Shown: positions 7,418-15,916 of the stretch, in pieces | Position numbering within the stretch: position 1 is the first letter of the stretch | Layout of the letters: every line of letters starts with the position of its first letter | NCBI GenBank assembly: GCA_002360495.1 | Contig: DEQO01000045.1 | Coordinates: 1-36,104, forward strand | Reading direction: 5' to 3' | From: Flavobacteriales bacterium UBA3364 | GTDB taxonomy: Bacteria; Bacteroidota; Bacteroidia; Flavobacteriales_F; PHOS-HE28 | DNA length: 36,104 nucleotides | Notes under the pieces: generated by a model | Told to the model about the DNA's origin: nothing | The model's input: only the letters and a program-made list of their open reading frames with translations | Databases searched by the model: none | Translations under genes and position numbers: made by a program

Positions 7418-8806
7418 ATGAGCAAGCTCTTCGCCCTGATCAAGGAAAGCCTGAAGGCGGGTGAGGCTACGGACTACACCGGTATCGGTGTGCGGCGCGC
7501 CATCGTGCTGTTGAGCATCCCCATGGTGCTGGAGATGTCCATGGAGTCGGTGTTCGCCCTGGTCGATATCTTCTTCGTGAGCAAATTGGGAAAACACGCC
7601 ATTGCCACGGTGGGCCTTACCGAGAGCGTGCTCACCCTGGTGTATTCGCTGGCCTGGGGGCTGGGCATGGGCATAACCGCCGTAGTGGCTCGGCGGACGG
7701 GGGAGAAGGACCCGCTCGGTGCGTCCCGCGCCGCCATGCAAGGGGTGCTGCTGGCCGTGGCTCTCGGGGTCGTGATCGCGATACCCGGCGTGATCTATGC
7801 CCGCGACCTCCTCGCGCTGATGGGCGCTGAACCCGATGTGTTGGTGGAAGGCCCGAAGTATATGCGCATCATGCTGGGCGGTAACATCATAATCCTGCTG
7901 CTCTTCGGTATCAACGCCATTTACCGCGGTGCTGGGGATGCCGCCATGGCGATGCGTTCGCTCATGCTGGCCAATGGGATGAACATCCTTCTCTGTCCGG
8001 TCCTGATCCATGGCATTGGTGCGTGGGGTGGTTTCGGCATCATGGGGGCCGCCATGGCGACCACCATCGGACGTGGTATCGGCGTGTGCTACCAGCTCTT
8101 CCATCTGTTCAATGGACGCGGACGCATCACGGTGAGGGGAATACCGATGGTCCTGGATCCCGTTGTGATGATCAACATCGTCAAGGTCTCGGCCGGTGGC
8201 ATCATCCAATTCCTGCTGCCTTCGGTCAGTTGGATCTTCCTCTCACGCATCGTGGCCGTGTTCGGCAGTGGTGCCGTGGCAGGCTACACCATTGCGGTGC
8301 GCATCATGATCTTCTCGCTGCTGCCGTCCTGGGGCATGGCGAATGCTGCAAGCACCCTGGTGGGACAGAACCTGGGCGCCCAGCAACCGGACCGTGCGGC
8401 GCGCTCGGCCTGGCTCTGCGGTCACTTCAACATGATGTACATGATGTGCGTGGCCATCCTATTCTGGACCTTCGCCCCGTGGCTCGTCGCCTTCTTCACG
8501 ACGGATGGTATCGTATCCGACTACGCCATCTCCGCGCTGCGCATCCTGTGCCTGGGCTACTTCTTCTACGGCTATGGGATGGTCTTCGCCCAAGCCTTCA
8601 ACGGTGCTGGTGATACCCTGACACCCACCTGGATGAATGCCATCTGCTTCCTATTGATCCAGATCCCCCTGGCGTGGTTCCTGTCCCAGCAACTGCATTG
8701 GGGGCCGCAAGGAGCCTTTTCGGCCGTGCCGATGAGCGAAAGTATCCTCGCCCTTCTCAGCGCCTACCTGTTCCAGCGCGGGAAGTGGAAGACGGTCAAG
8801 GTGTGA
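7418..8806 (+). CDS. MATE-family multidrug/sodium antiporter, 462 aa
   Basis: The protein has about 12 hydrophobic segments and the length usual for MATE exporters. The N-terminal part has the family's IPMVLEMSMESVFALVDIFFVSKLG, and TVGLTESVLTLVYSLAWGLG follows as the next helices. The second half repeats the pattern (FLLPSVSWIFLSRIVAVFGSGAVAGYTIAVRI and AQAFNGAGDTLTPTWMNAI). MATE proteins export cationic drugs or other toxic compounds in exchange for Na+ or H+; the substrate cannot be read from sequence. The start ATG at 7418 follows a 157-bp divergent intergenic region shared with the OmpA-like gene. No regulator is adjacent. Confidence 0.93.
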   Translation: MSKLFALIKESLKAGEATDYTGIGVRRAIVLLSIPMVLEMSMESVFALVDIFFVSKLGKHAIATVGLTESVLTLVYSLAWGLGMGITAVVARRTGEKDPLGASRAAMQGVLLAVALGVVIAIPGVIYARDLLALMGAEPDVLVEGPKYMRIMLGGNIIILLLFGINAIYRGAGDAAMAMRSLMLANGMNILLCPVLIHGIGAWGGFGIMGAAMATTIGRGIGVCYQLFHLFNGRGRITVRGIPMVLDPVVMINIVKVSAGGIIQFLLPSVSWIFLSRIVAVFGSGAVAGYTIAVRIMIFSLLPSWGMANAASTLVGQNLGAQQPDRAARSAWLCGHFNMMYMMCVAILFWTFAPWLVAFFTTDGIVSDYAISALRILCLGYFFYGYGMVFAQAFNGAGDTLTPTWMNAICFLLIQIPLAWFLSQQLHWGPQGAFSAVPMSESILALLSAYLFQRGKWKTVKV

Positions 8807-8881
8807 CCCTGCTGTTCTTTGGTGAAACACCGGGTCTCCTTTGTCGCCCGGCATGACGAGTGCTCTGGTCCAACCAGGGTC

Positions 8882-8915
8882 ACGCCGGAATGGGCCGAGG
8901 GCACATATCCGGCGT
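8882..8915. terminator. Possible hairpin between convergent genes
   Basis: acgccgga (8882-8889) pairs perfectly with tccggcgt (8908-8915) over an 18-nt loop, between the convergent MATE and deiodinase-like genes. There is no U-run on either strand, so it is at best a weak terminator. Confidence 0.25.
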
Positions 8916-8932
8916 CTCACAATAGACCGTTC

Positions 8933-9694
8933 TCACTGCGCCACGAACCCCTTCGGTTTGCCGGCTTTGTACCATTTGAGCAGCGTATCGATCATGTGCT
9001 CCATCTTGCGCGCGTCGGCCCAGGTTCCGCGGAATACGAGGTTGCCCTCCTTGTCCACCAGGTACGCCCCGTTCGGCGCCCGGCCGTATGCATCGAAGGT
9101 TGCGTCGTTCAGGCCATCCACAAGCACGGGTAATTTTCCGAGTTGGGCGAATTCCTGTGCGTACGCCATCTTTTCATGTTCGCTCTTCGGCAGTGGGTAG
9201 GCCTTGAACTCCTTCTTGTCCCCGGGGTGCAGTTCATCCCCGTAGATCACGAAAAGTTGCACCTCGTCCTTGCCGTATTTCTTCGCCAATTGCGTCCATC
9301 GCTCCATCTGCATGCGCGCGGGCGGGTTCGTGATACTGCCGAACATGAAGCCCCTGATCCTGCCTTCGTTCGCCGAGAGCGAATAGGTGCTGCCATCCTG
9401 TGCAACAGGAAGCGAGAAGTCGTGCGTGCGCGGATCCATACCGCCTCCTTCGCTATACGTGCGCAATTCCTTGATCGTTTGCCGCATCAGCTTGTCGAAG
9501 TTCATGCGCCATATGTTCACCTGCTTGCGCATCTTCTTGATGTCGCTCTTGCTGTACGCGTTCAGGTAGTAGTCCAGGTCGTCGTGGAAAACGAGCGCGG
9601 TGTCCGTCGGATACCACGACGGGTCCCAATTGTTCAATTGGGCACGGCCTTGGACGGACAGTGCGATCGAAGTGATCAGGAGGATCAGGCGCAT
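8933..9694 (-). CDS. Deiodinase-like thioredoxin-fold protein lacking the Sec/Cys nucleophile, 253 aa
   Basis: Signal peptide MRLILLITSIALSVQGRAQ, then an N-terminal helical region of about 90 residues. The C-terminal half follows the iodothyronine-deiodinase layout. FMFGSITNPPAR matches the active-site strand (family form FGSxT-Sec/Cys-PP). LFVIYGDELHPGD follows the family's IYIEEAH segment, and LPVLVDGLNDATFDAYGRAP with GAYLVDKEGNLVFRG follows the rest of the fold. The nucleophile position is an ordinary asparagine codon (aac, 9326-9328), not Cys or UGA, so the redox or deiodinase reaction is not expected. It may have a binding or structural role in the periplasm. A candidate -7 box (TACATTTA) lies 17 nt upstream. 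Confidence 0.8.
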   Translation of the reverse strand: MRLILLITSIALSVQGRAQLNNWDPSWYPTDTALVFHDDLDYYLNAYSKSDIKKMRKQVNIWRMNFDKLMRQTIKELRTYSEGGGMDPRTHDFSLPVAQDGSTYSLSANEGRIRGFMFGSITNPPARMQMERWTQLAKKYGKDEVQLFVIYGDELHPGDKKEFKAYPLPKSEHEKMAYAQEFAQLGKLPVLVDGLNDATFDAYGRAPNGAYLVDKEGNLVFRGTWADARKMEHMIDTLLKWYKAGKPKGFVAQ

Positions 9695-9795
9695 GCTTGG
9701 TTAAGCTGCGGTAAATGTAGCGGCTGGCCGTGGGTTGCATCCGCACTGTCGCCAGGAACCTCCGTTCGCACCGACCCTTGCCTTGAACACCTCCC

Positions 9796-10185
9796 TCATC
9801 CAACGAAGATCACCTCCACCCATTCATCGGGCCCCAAACGCAGTTCACGCAGCCGTAGTTCGATGGACCATGACACCACGGGCGCATCTTCGCGCAGTTC
9901 GACCGGAGTGTAAGGCCAGCGCTTGATGTCCAAAAAGGTGGGCTCGGGCCATGAGGCATTGTACAGCAGGCTGAAGCGCATCGCCTGGTGGTCGATGACC
10001 AGCCGCCGATCGTCCATTCCATGTGCCACGGTGGTCACGACCAACGCGGCCCGGTACAGTCTGTTGTGCCATCCATCCTGCCGCGTGCGGAACAAGGCCT
10101 GCCTGAACTCAAGGCGGGGCATGGTGTTGCCGGTCAACCGCGCCGTGGGGTTCCGGTGATCGAGACGGATGTGGTGGACCGCCAT
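9796..10185 (-). CDS. Hypothetical protein, 129 aa
   Basis: The gene lies 7 nt after the stop codon of the helix-hairpin-helix/barrel gene on the same strand, so it is probably the last gene of that operon. It has no signal peptide or membrane segment. The sequence is rich in Arg, Leu and Trp and alternates hydrophobic and polar residues (RRLVIDHQAMRFSLLYNAS, VSWSIELRLRELRL), suggesting a beta-rich soluble fold. I do not recognise a family. The close spacing and GC-rich codon use like its neighbours support a real gene. Confidence 0.55.
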   Translation of the reverse strand: MAVHHIRLDHRNPTARLTGNTMPRLEFRQALFRTRQDGWHNRLYRAALVVTTVAHGMDDRRLVIDHQAMRFSLLYNASWPEPTFLDIKRWPYTPVELREDAPVVSWSIELRLRELRLGPDEWVEVIFVG

Positions 10186-10192
10186 GCTGCAG

Positions 10193-12364
10193 TCAGAAGA
10201 TCCACCGCACCTGCAGTTTCACGTCGCTCTTGACGTTGCCGCTGATCTCCTGCAGGCCGCTGCTGATCACCGTTTGGTCCTGGTAGATGAATGCACCGTA
10301 GCGCAACCACACATCCACACGGCGCAGGGGGGTGACGCGTGCCATGGCATACCACCGGATCCCGCGCCCATAGTAGGCGGGTATGCCGAACACGCCGATC
10401 AATTCGTTCTCGTAAGCGTAGACCCGCGCGTTGTACGTGTCGCTCTCGAACAGGGCGAAGCGCAGGGTCAGCTCCAGTGGGCTGCTCAACGGCCGGTGTA
10501 CGATGTCCTGGTACATCAGGAAACCGTGTTCCAGGGGTGTTGCGCCACGTTGGAAGTCGACGGTTTCGACGCGCGTTCGAAGGCTCACCGCATCGCTCAC
10601 CTTGTAGCTCGCGTGAACGCGGTAGTTCGTTTGTGTCGTGCGCACCAAGGGGTCGATCCCTTCCACATCATCTGCGGTGTTCTTCGCCTGGTCCTGATGG
10701 CGGGCGCGGGCGTAGAACTCCACGCGTCGGCTCGGTCTCCAACTCACTTGGGCAAGCCAATCGAAGCCGCTCGAGGGGGCGTTCGTCAGGTACCTCAACC
10801 AGGGGAACGTGAACTGGTCGAAGTAGGCATTGATGGTCCAGTAGCGGTTGGGCCGGATCTCCAGCCCGGTGAACAAGCCACGTTCGTTCCACGGTTTGGA
10901 ACTCTCGGCGAAAGCCACGCTGTACAGCCCATGGTAATCGCGCCCATAGTCCCGGTACAGCAGGCTCATGCTTACACGCTTGTCCAGCGACACCAGCACG
11001 CCCGTGTTCATGGCCATGCCACCATTGGCGCTCATGGCCACTTCACCGAACCAGGTCAAGTTGCGGTATAGCAGGTTCCAATCCATGCCCACGTTGGTGT
11101 TCTCCCGCCCGCTGAAATCATACTGGTCGTAGGGAGCCGTGGAGCGTTGCAGGACCCCGTCGTATTCAACGTGCGCCACGGTGAGCCCGGTGCTGAAGCT
11201 CCGTTGCCGATACCGCAAGTGCCCTCCCAAGATGCTCTCTCCCAGCGCGTCCTTGCGCTCCAGTTCATTGTACGTGCGGTGGAACCCATCCTCCAGCAGG
11301 CTGCTCACGTTCACATCGTTCCCCTGGTTCAAATTCAGGCTGTCCACCACGATCCCGACGGAAGAAAGGTTGGCGTCGATGTTCTTGCGCGACACGAAGC
11401 CGGTAAGTTCGAAATGCTTGCTCAGTTCATAGGTGGCCGCCGCGCCGCGGAGGAAGAGGTTCTCGTTAACGCTCGTGTAGGGTGCCAGACCCACGGCATT
11501 GCGTTTCACGTTCATGGTGAAGCTGCTCTTCGCGGCGAATGAGAGCCCGGTCCAAAAGGTGAGCCCCTGGCCGAACTGGCCTTGGTAGTCGCCGATGGCA
11601 ACTGCTTTCAACCGACCGAGGTTGCGCACGAAAAGGTGCGCGCTGTAGTAGTCGTAGCCGTCGGGCTGCGTGCCCTTGAAGAACTGCTCGCCTTCATCCT
11701 TCTCGGCGACGAAACCGAAGCTGATGTTCTGGCGATAACGGAAGCGGTACCGCGTATAGATCCTGAACGGACTGCCCAGGTACAGCTTGTTCTGGGCACG
11801 AAGGGTGTCGACCACCGCCGGGTCGTCGAAGTCCGGCAACGGCTCACCATCCGGATCCTCGTACTCCTTACCGAACGGGTTCTTTCGGTCCATGAACCCT
11901 TTGCGCTCCTCCACATTGAAGGTGCTGCGCACCGTGAGCTCGCTGCTGCCCTGTTTGAAGATCTCCTTGAAGGAGGCCGTACTCTCCAGTGGATCCTCAC
12001 GCACTGTTACGAACGGCCGTATCAGCTGGATCGTCGCGGCATCGAACCCGTTTACCGTTTGCAGTTCGTAGATGCTCAGGAACTTGCCGTTCCGTCTTAC
12101 ATGCTGGATGGCCGAGCTGATCTGCACATCGCTCAGCAGGAGCAGCGTGCTCAGCTCCTGCGCGTCGGTATGGTTGAGGTCGATCGGGTCCTTGTACCGA
12201 TCGGCGAGCAATTCGAAAAGGCCGGTAAGATCGGTCTCACCACCCAATTGTTCCGCAGCAGCCTCGATCCGCTGTTCGATCACCCCACTGGGAATGCCGT
12301 CCACCTGCGCACTGGCCCGTCCGGCAAGTGCGATCGGGATCGCGCACCACGCGGCCACTTTCAT
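10193..12364 (-). CDS. Helix-hairpin-helix domain plus outer-membrane beta-barrel protein, 723 aa
   Basis: A signal peptide (MKVAAWCAIPIALAGRASAQ) is followed at about residues 56-120 by a ComEA-like helix-hairpin-helix region (DPIDLNHTDAQELSTLLLLS, FLSIYELQTVNGFDAATIQL). The remaining 600 residues alternate polar and aromatic residues in strand-length units and end LQVRWIF, with a terminal Phe as in outer-membrane barrels. Similar proteins occur across Bacteroidota; whether the HhH part binds DNA in the periplasm is unknown. Its ATG overlaps the stop of the PorV-like gene by 4 nt (ATGA), so the two are translationally coupled. Confidence 0.75.
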   Translation of the reverse strand: MKVAAWCAIPIALAGRASAQVDGIPSGVIEQRIEAAAEQLGGETDLTGLFELLADRYKDPIDLNHTDAQELSTLLLLSDVQISSAIQHVRRNGKFLSIYELQTVNGFDAATIQLIRPFVTVREDPLESTASFKEIFKQGSSELTVRSTFNVEERKGFMDRKNPFGKEYEDPDGEPLPDFDDPAVVDTLRAQNKLYLGSPFRIYTRYRFRYRQNISFGFVAEKDEGEQFFKGTQPDGYDYYSAHLFVRNLGRLKAVAIGDYQGQFGQGLTFWTGLSFAAKSSFTMNVKRNAVGLAPYTSVNENLFLRGAAATYELSKHFELTGFVSRKNIDANLSSVGIVVDSLNLNQGNDVNVSSLLEDGFHRTYNELERKDALGESILGGHLRYRQRSFSTGLTVAHVEYDGVLQRSTAPYDQYDFSGRENTNVGMDWNLLYRNLTWFGEVAMSANGGMAMNTGVLVSLDKRVSMSLLYRDYGRDYHGLYSVAFAESSKPWNERGLFTGLEIRPNRYWTINAYFDQFTFPWLRYLTNAPSSGFDWLAQVSWRPSRRVEFYARARHQDQAKNTADDVEGIDPLVRTTQTNYRVHASYKVSDAVSLRTRVETVDFQRGATPLEHGFLMYQDIVHRPLSSPLELTLRFALFESDTYNARVYAYENELIGVFGIPAYYGRGIRWYAMARVTPLRRVDVWLRYGAFIYQDQTVISSGLQEISGNVKSDVKLQVRWIF

Positions 12365-13173
12365 TTGAACCGGTAGTTCAGCGAGATGATGGGCGAAGCT
12401 CCCAGTTGCGAGCGTACCGCGACCGCCAGATCGATCTCGAGTTGCTTCAAATGGAAACCGGCACCGAAGTGGCCTTGCACATCACCGGTGCGGATCCCCG
12501 TACGCAGGTAAAGCGCTTGGTTGGGATGGTACTCAGCACCGAACCGGAAGCGCTCCTCGCGGTCGATATCCTTCTCGGCATCCAAGGTCATCACCAGCTT
12601 CGGGCTGAAGGTGTAGCCCAGACCGGCGCGCAACAACGTAGGGACCTGCTCATCATAAGGCCCGCCGATCTGCGCTTGCGTTGGATTGTACACATGCGCA
12701 CCGATCCATATGGCATCGCTCAACTTCGCTTGCACGCCGACTTCAGCGGTGAACGCATTGGAGTTCCCGTAGTTCTCGCCCAGCCGCACGCCGAGATAGT
12801 CGAACTGGACCGCCGCCCGCAGCCCATCGCCGAACCGCATGGCGTAGGTGGCGCTCACCGTGGTCTCGTTGTACAGCGAGTAGCCGAACCGGTCGCCACT
12901 GATCCCCACCGTGCCGTTGCCCAAGGGGGTCGCAAAGGCCAACCCTTGCTGGGACAGTTCGTTGGTCAGGTAGTGGCTTTGGTAGAAGAGCCCGGCGGTG
13001 GGAACTTCCAGTCCGGCCAGGCCTGCCGGGTTCAGCCGTACGCTCCAGAGGTCCGTAAGGGTCAGGCCGGCATAGCCCATGCCTGCGAACCGGGCGCCGG
13101 CAGGGAGACGCTCGCCACTGGCGAATACTGCGGTAAGGCCCAAGAACGAGAGCGCGGTAAGGATCGAACGCAT
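12361..13173 (-). CDS. PorV/PorQ-like outer-membrane beta-barrel protein, 270 aa
   Basis: The start at 13173 gives the signal peptide MRSILTALSFLGLTAVFASG. The mature N-terminus has the family signature ARFAGMGYAGLTLTDLWSVRLNPAGLAGL. Amphipathic strands follow, ending SPIISLNYRFK with the aromatic/basic close of a barrel. The frame is open further upstream, but the signal peptide decides the start. The family includes T9SS shuttle and attachment components (PorV, PorQ) and FadL-like barrels; which of these applies cannot be settled here. First gene of a three-gene run with the HhH/barrel gene and the 129-residue protein. Confidence 0.75.
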   Translation of the reverse strand: MRSILTALSFLGLTAVFASGERLPAGARFAGMGYAGLTLTDLWSVRLNPAGLAGLEVPTAGLFYQSHYLTNELSQQGLAFATPLGNGTVGISGDRFGYSLYNETTVSATYAMRFGDGLRAAVQFDYLGVRLGENYGNSNAFTAEVGVQAKLSDAIWIGAHVYNPTQAQIGGPYDEQVPTLLRAGLGYTFSPKLVMTLDAEKDIDREERFRFGAEYHPNQALYLRTGIRTGDVQGHFGAGFHLKQLEIDLAVAVRSQLGASPIISLNYRFK

Positions 13174-13178
13174 CGCAC

Positions 13179-13186
13179 CGAAAGTA
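13179..13186 (-). promoter_or_regulatory. -7 box 5 nt before the PorV-like start
   Basis: TACTTTCG on the minus strand matches TAnnTTTG at 7 of 8 positions and lies 5 nt before the ATG. A leaderless transcript is predicted. Confidence 0.4.
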
Positions 13187-13291
13187 GCGTTTCGCTCCAT
13201 TGTCCGCGTGACCGTGGTGAATGCACCCTGCCCCAAGGCGATCGCTAACTTCGCGCCCCCTGCTTGACATCCCCTTGGCAGCATTATCGCA

Positions 13292-13837
13292 ATGACGCGC
13301 ATCCGTCTCCACGACCTCGATTTCGAACTCTTCCTGCCCGAAGCCGAAGTCAACGCGGCGATCGATCGGCTGGCTGGCGAGCTTCGCGCCAAATACCATG
13401 GGAAGCGGCCTCTTTTCGTCGGAGTGCTCAACGGCGCCTTCTTCTTCGCAGCCGAACTGGTGAAGCGGTTGGACATCGAGTGCGAAATAACCTTCGTGAA
13501 AGTGGCCAGCTACTTGGGCACCCACAGCACCGGCCGCGTCACCGACCTGATCGGCTTGAACGAGCGGATCGAAGGTCGCCATATCGTCGTGCTGGAGGAT
13601 ATCGTGGATACGGGCAACACCGTAAAGCACATCCTGGATGCATTGGCCGACCATCATCCCGCCAGCGTGAGCATCGCGACCCTGCTTTTCAAGCCGGACG
13701 CCTACACCCAAACGATACCCATCGACCATGTCGCGGTGAGGATACCCAATGCCTTTGTTGTCGGGTCCGGGTTGGATCATGACGGCTTGGGCCGGAATTT
13801 GCCTGGCATCTACCGCATCATCACACCTGCACAATGA
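13292..13837 (+). CDS. hpt: Hypoxanthine phosphoribosyltransferase, 181 aa
   Basis: A purine salvage enzyme that makes IMP (and usually GMP) from hypoxanthine or guanine and PRPP. The PRPP-binding motif is VVLEDIVDTGNTVKHIL, with the acidic pair and the TGNT phosphate loop. GKRPLFVGVLNGAFFFAAELVKRL is the first phosphate loop, and VGSGLDHDGLGRNLPGIY near the C-terminus is the usual base-binding/closing segment. The length is normal. The stop overlaps the start of adk by 4 nt (ATGA), coupling two nucleotide-metabolism genes. A candidate -7 box, TAACTTCG (13245-13252), lies about 39 nt upstream. Confidence 0.95.
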   Translation: MTRIRLHDLDFELFLPEAEVNAAIDRLAGELRAKYHGKRPLFVGVLNGAFFFAAELVKRLDIECEITFVKVASYLGTHSTGRVTDLIGLNERIEGRHIVVLEDIVDTGNTVKHILDALADHHPASVSIATLLFKPDAYTQTIPIDHVAVRIPNAFVVGSGLDHDGLGRNLPGIYRIITPAQ

Positions 13838-14406
13838 AGAAATTGAACATCGTACTCTTCGGCCCTCCGGGGGCCGGGAAGGGAACCCAGAGCACTTTCC
13901 TGATCGAACGTTACGGGCTCGTTCATCTGAGCACCGGAGATCTGCTGCGCGCGGAGATAAAGGCCGAAAGCCCGCTCGGCATCCAGGCCAAGGAATTGAT
14001 GGACCAAGGTGATCTGGTGCCGGACGAGGTCGTGATCGGCATGATCCGCAACAAGATGGAAGCGCACCTCGATGCCAAGGGTTTCATCTTCGATGGCTTC
14101 CCGCGCACCAAGGCACAGGCCGAGGCGCTGGACGGCATGTTGAACGGCAAGGGCGAACCCATCGTGGCCATGCTCGCCTTGGAAGTACCCGAGAAGGAAC
14201 TGGTGAAACGCTTGATCGGACGCGGTGCCACCAGCGGCCGCGCCGACGACAAGGACGAAGCCGTGATCAGCAACCGGATCCGGGAATACGAAGCGAAGAC
14301 CGCACCGCTGAAGGACTACTACGGCGCCCAGGGCAAGTACAAGGCCCTTGATGGGGTGGGTACCGTGGAGGACATCACCGCACGACTGGTGAAGGCGATC
14401 GGCTGA
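13834..14406 (+). CDS. adk: Adenylate kinase, 190 aa
   Basis: Catalyses AMP + ATP = 2 ADP in the cytoplasm. The P-loop is FGPPGAGKGTQ near the N-terminus. The AMP site is STGDLLRAEIK, and FIFDGFPRTKAQAEALD is the family signature. GRGATSGRADDKDEAVISNR is a short LID without zinc cysteines, as expected for the short 190-residue form usual in Bacteroidota. It overlaps hpt by ATGA. No clear terminator was found after the stop. Confidence 0.97.
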   Translation: MKKLNIVLFGPPGAGKGTQSTFLIERYGLVHLSTGDLLRAEIKAESPLGIQAKELMDQGDLVPDEVVIGMIRNKMEAHLDAKGFIFDGFPRTKAQAEALDGMLNGKGEPIVAMLALEVPEKELVKRLIGRGATSGRADDKDEAVISNRIREYEAKTAPLKDYYGAQGKYKALDGVGTVEDITARLVKAIG

Positions 14407-14449
14407 CCCACCTCTTCACGAAGCGCACCGATCGGATCCCCTCGGCTGA

Positions 14450-14614
14450 TCTAGGATGCGCGGTATCCATCATCCCGGCGCCATCAACTAGACCTGGAAC
14501 AGCCGCTTTCAACGCATCGCGGTAACCTTGGTCTGCGATGAAGACCTGGGTATTTGCGGACAGGCCCATAAGGGCGAGGCTGATCACGAGAAGTGAACGC
14601 TTGGCCGTTATCAT
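14450..14614 (-). pseudogene. 5' fragment of a secreted protein gene, truncated
   Basis: From the ATG at 14614 the minus strand encodes a clear signal peptide (MITAKRSLLVISLALMGL) and then TQVFIADQGYRDALKAAVPG and MMDTAHP. This resembles the opening of Bacteroidota leucine-rich-repeat or T9SS surface proteins ("FIPDxxFRxAL...PG..D"). The frame then runs into the antisense of the adk 3' end and stops with no recognisable domain. I read it as the remnant of a larger gene. The rest of the 412-bp gap between adk and obg shows nothing else except a candidate obg promoter. Confidence 0.4.
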
Positions 14615-14754
14615 GATGTGGTCACATTGTGTAGGCCCGGTCCGATCACCACATCGAAGACGTTAGGCACCTGCGGCGTTGCCCCGAGCCTTGCAAGATC
14701 AGCCGATCGGATGATGCCCGGAACGCGGAGAGCTGAGTGATCGGTGTTGGCGCA

Positions 14755-14786
14755 TTGTGACGTGGGCGATCCTTTTATCACCTTTG
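14755..14786 (+). promoter_or_regulatory. Candidate obg promoter
   Basis: TTG (14755-14757) is followed after 21 nt by CACCTTTG (14779-14786), a 7/8 match to the Bacteroidota -7 box. The obg ATG is 32 nt further on. Confidence 0.4.
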
Positions 14787-14818
14787 CGCGCTTCATTCTG
14801 AAGCATCAGGAATATCGC

Positions 14819-15814
14819 ATGTCCGGCTCCCCCAACTTCATAGACCAGATCCGCATCCAATGTCGCTCCGGCAAGGGCGGCAAAGGCAGCAGCCACCTGC
14901 GGCGTGAGAAGTACATGCCGAAGGGCGGGCCTGATGGTGGCGATGGTGGCCGCGGCGGGCACATCATCCTGCGCGGGAACGGACAGCTCTGGACCCTGCT
15001 GCACCTGCGCTATACCAAACATGTGATCGCGGAAGATGGCGAAGTGGGCAGTAGCAACCAGAGCTCCGGCCGTAGCGGCAAGGACCAGGTGATCGAAGTG
15101 CCGCTCGGCACCGTGGTGAAGGACGATGAGACCGGCCAGATACTGTGCGAAGTGACAAAGGACGGGGAGGAGCACGTCCTCTTCTCCGGCGGCCGCGGCG
15201 GACAAGGCAACCAGCACTTCAAGAGTTCCACCAACCAGACCCCGCGTTATGCTCAACCCGGAGAGCCGGGCACCGAGAAATGGGTGGTGATGGAACTGAA
15301 AGTGCTCGCCGATGTCGGCCTGGTCGGGTTCCCCAATGCAGGAAAAAGTACCCTGCTCAGCGTGATCACCGCCGCCAAACCGAAGATCGCCGATTATGCG
15401 TTCACCACATTGACGCCCAATCTCGGGATCGTTCCATACCGTGACCACAAGAGCTTCGTCATGGCCGACATCCCCGGCATCATTGAAGGGGCGCACGAGG
15501 GCAAGGGCCTCGGGTTGCGATTTCTGCGTCACATCGAACGCAACAGCGCACTGCTCTTCATGATCCCGGCGGACAGTGCGGACATCAAGGCGGACTACCA
15601 GGTGCTTCTGAACGAACTGGAGCAGTACAGCCCGGATCTGCTGGACAAGGACCGTGTTCTCGCCATCACCAAGTGCGACATGCTGGACGCGGTGATGATG
15701 AAGCAACTGCAGAAGGACCTGCCCAAGGGTGTGGACCATGTGCTGATCAGCAGCGTTGCGCAGATCGGACTGGAGGACCTGAAGGACGCGCTTTGGAAGA
15801 AGTTGCATGGGTGA
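14819..15814 (+). CDS. obg: Obg/CgtA GTPase, 331 aa
   Basis: An essential ribosome-associated GTPase in 50S assembly and stress control. The glycine-rich Obg fold occupies residues about 5-160 (GKGGKGSSHLRREKYMPKGG, GGRGGQGNQHF). The G domain follows: G1 GFPNAGKST, G2 region YAFTTLTPNLG, G3 DIPGIIEGAHEGKGLG, G4 TKCD and G5 SSVA. There is no C-terminal OCT extension, as is common in Bacteroidota. The start at ATG 14819 gives MSGSPNFIDQIRIQCRSG, matching the family N-terminus; an upstream in-frame ATG at 14744 lies in the promoter region. Confidence 0.96.
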   Translation: MSGSPNFIDQIRIQCRSGKGGKGSSHLRREKYMPKGGPDGGDGGRGGHIILRGNGQLWTLLHLRYTKHVIAEDGEVGSSNQSSGRSGKDQVIEVPLGTVVKDDETGQILCEVTKDGEEHVLFSGGRGGQGNQHFKSSTNQTPRYAQPGEPGTEKWVVMELKVLADVGLVGFPNAGKSTLLSVITAAKPKIADYAFTTLTPNLGIVPYRDHKSFVMADIPGIIEGAHEGKGLGLRFLRHIERNSALLFMIPADSADIKADYQVLLNELEQYSPDLLDKDRVLAITKCDMLDAVMMKQLQKDLPKGVDHVLISSVAQIGLEDLKDALWKKLHG

Positions 15815-15916
15815 GCGCTGAGGTACTGGAGCAGGCAGCAGGCAACGGGCAGCCTGGGGATCATGCCGCCAGCTGCCCGCTTCATTCTGCATTCTCTACC
15901 GACCTTCGTCCTCGCC

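Noticed and set aside
9326..9328. Possible selenocysteine codon in the deiodinase-like gene
   Set aside because: The codon is aac (Asn), not TGA, and the frame is uninterrupted, so no Sec insertion is needed.
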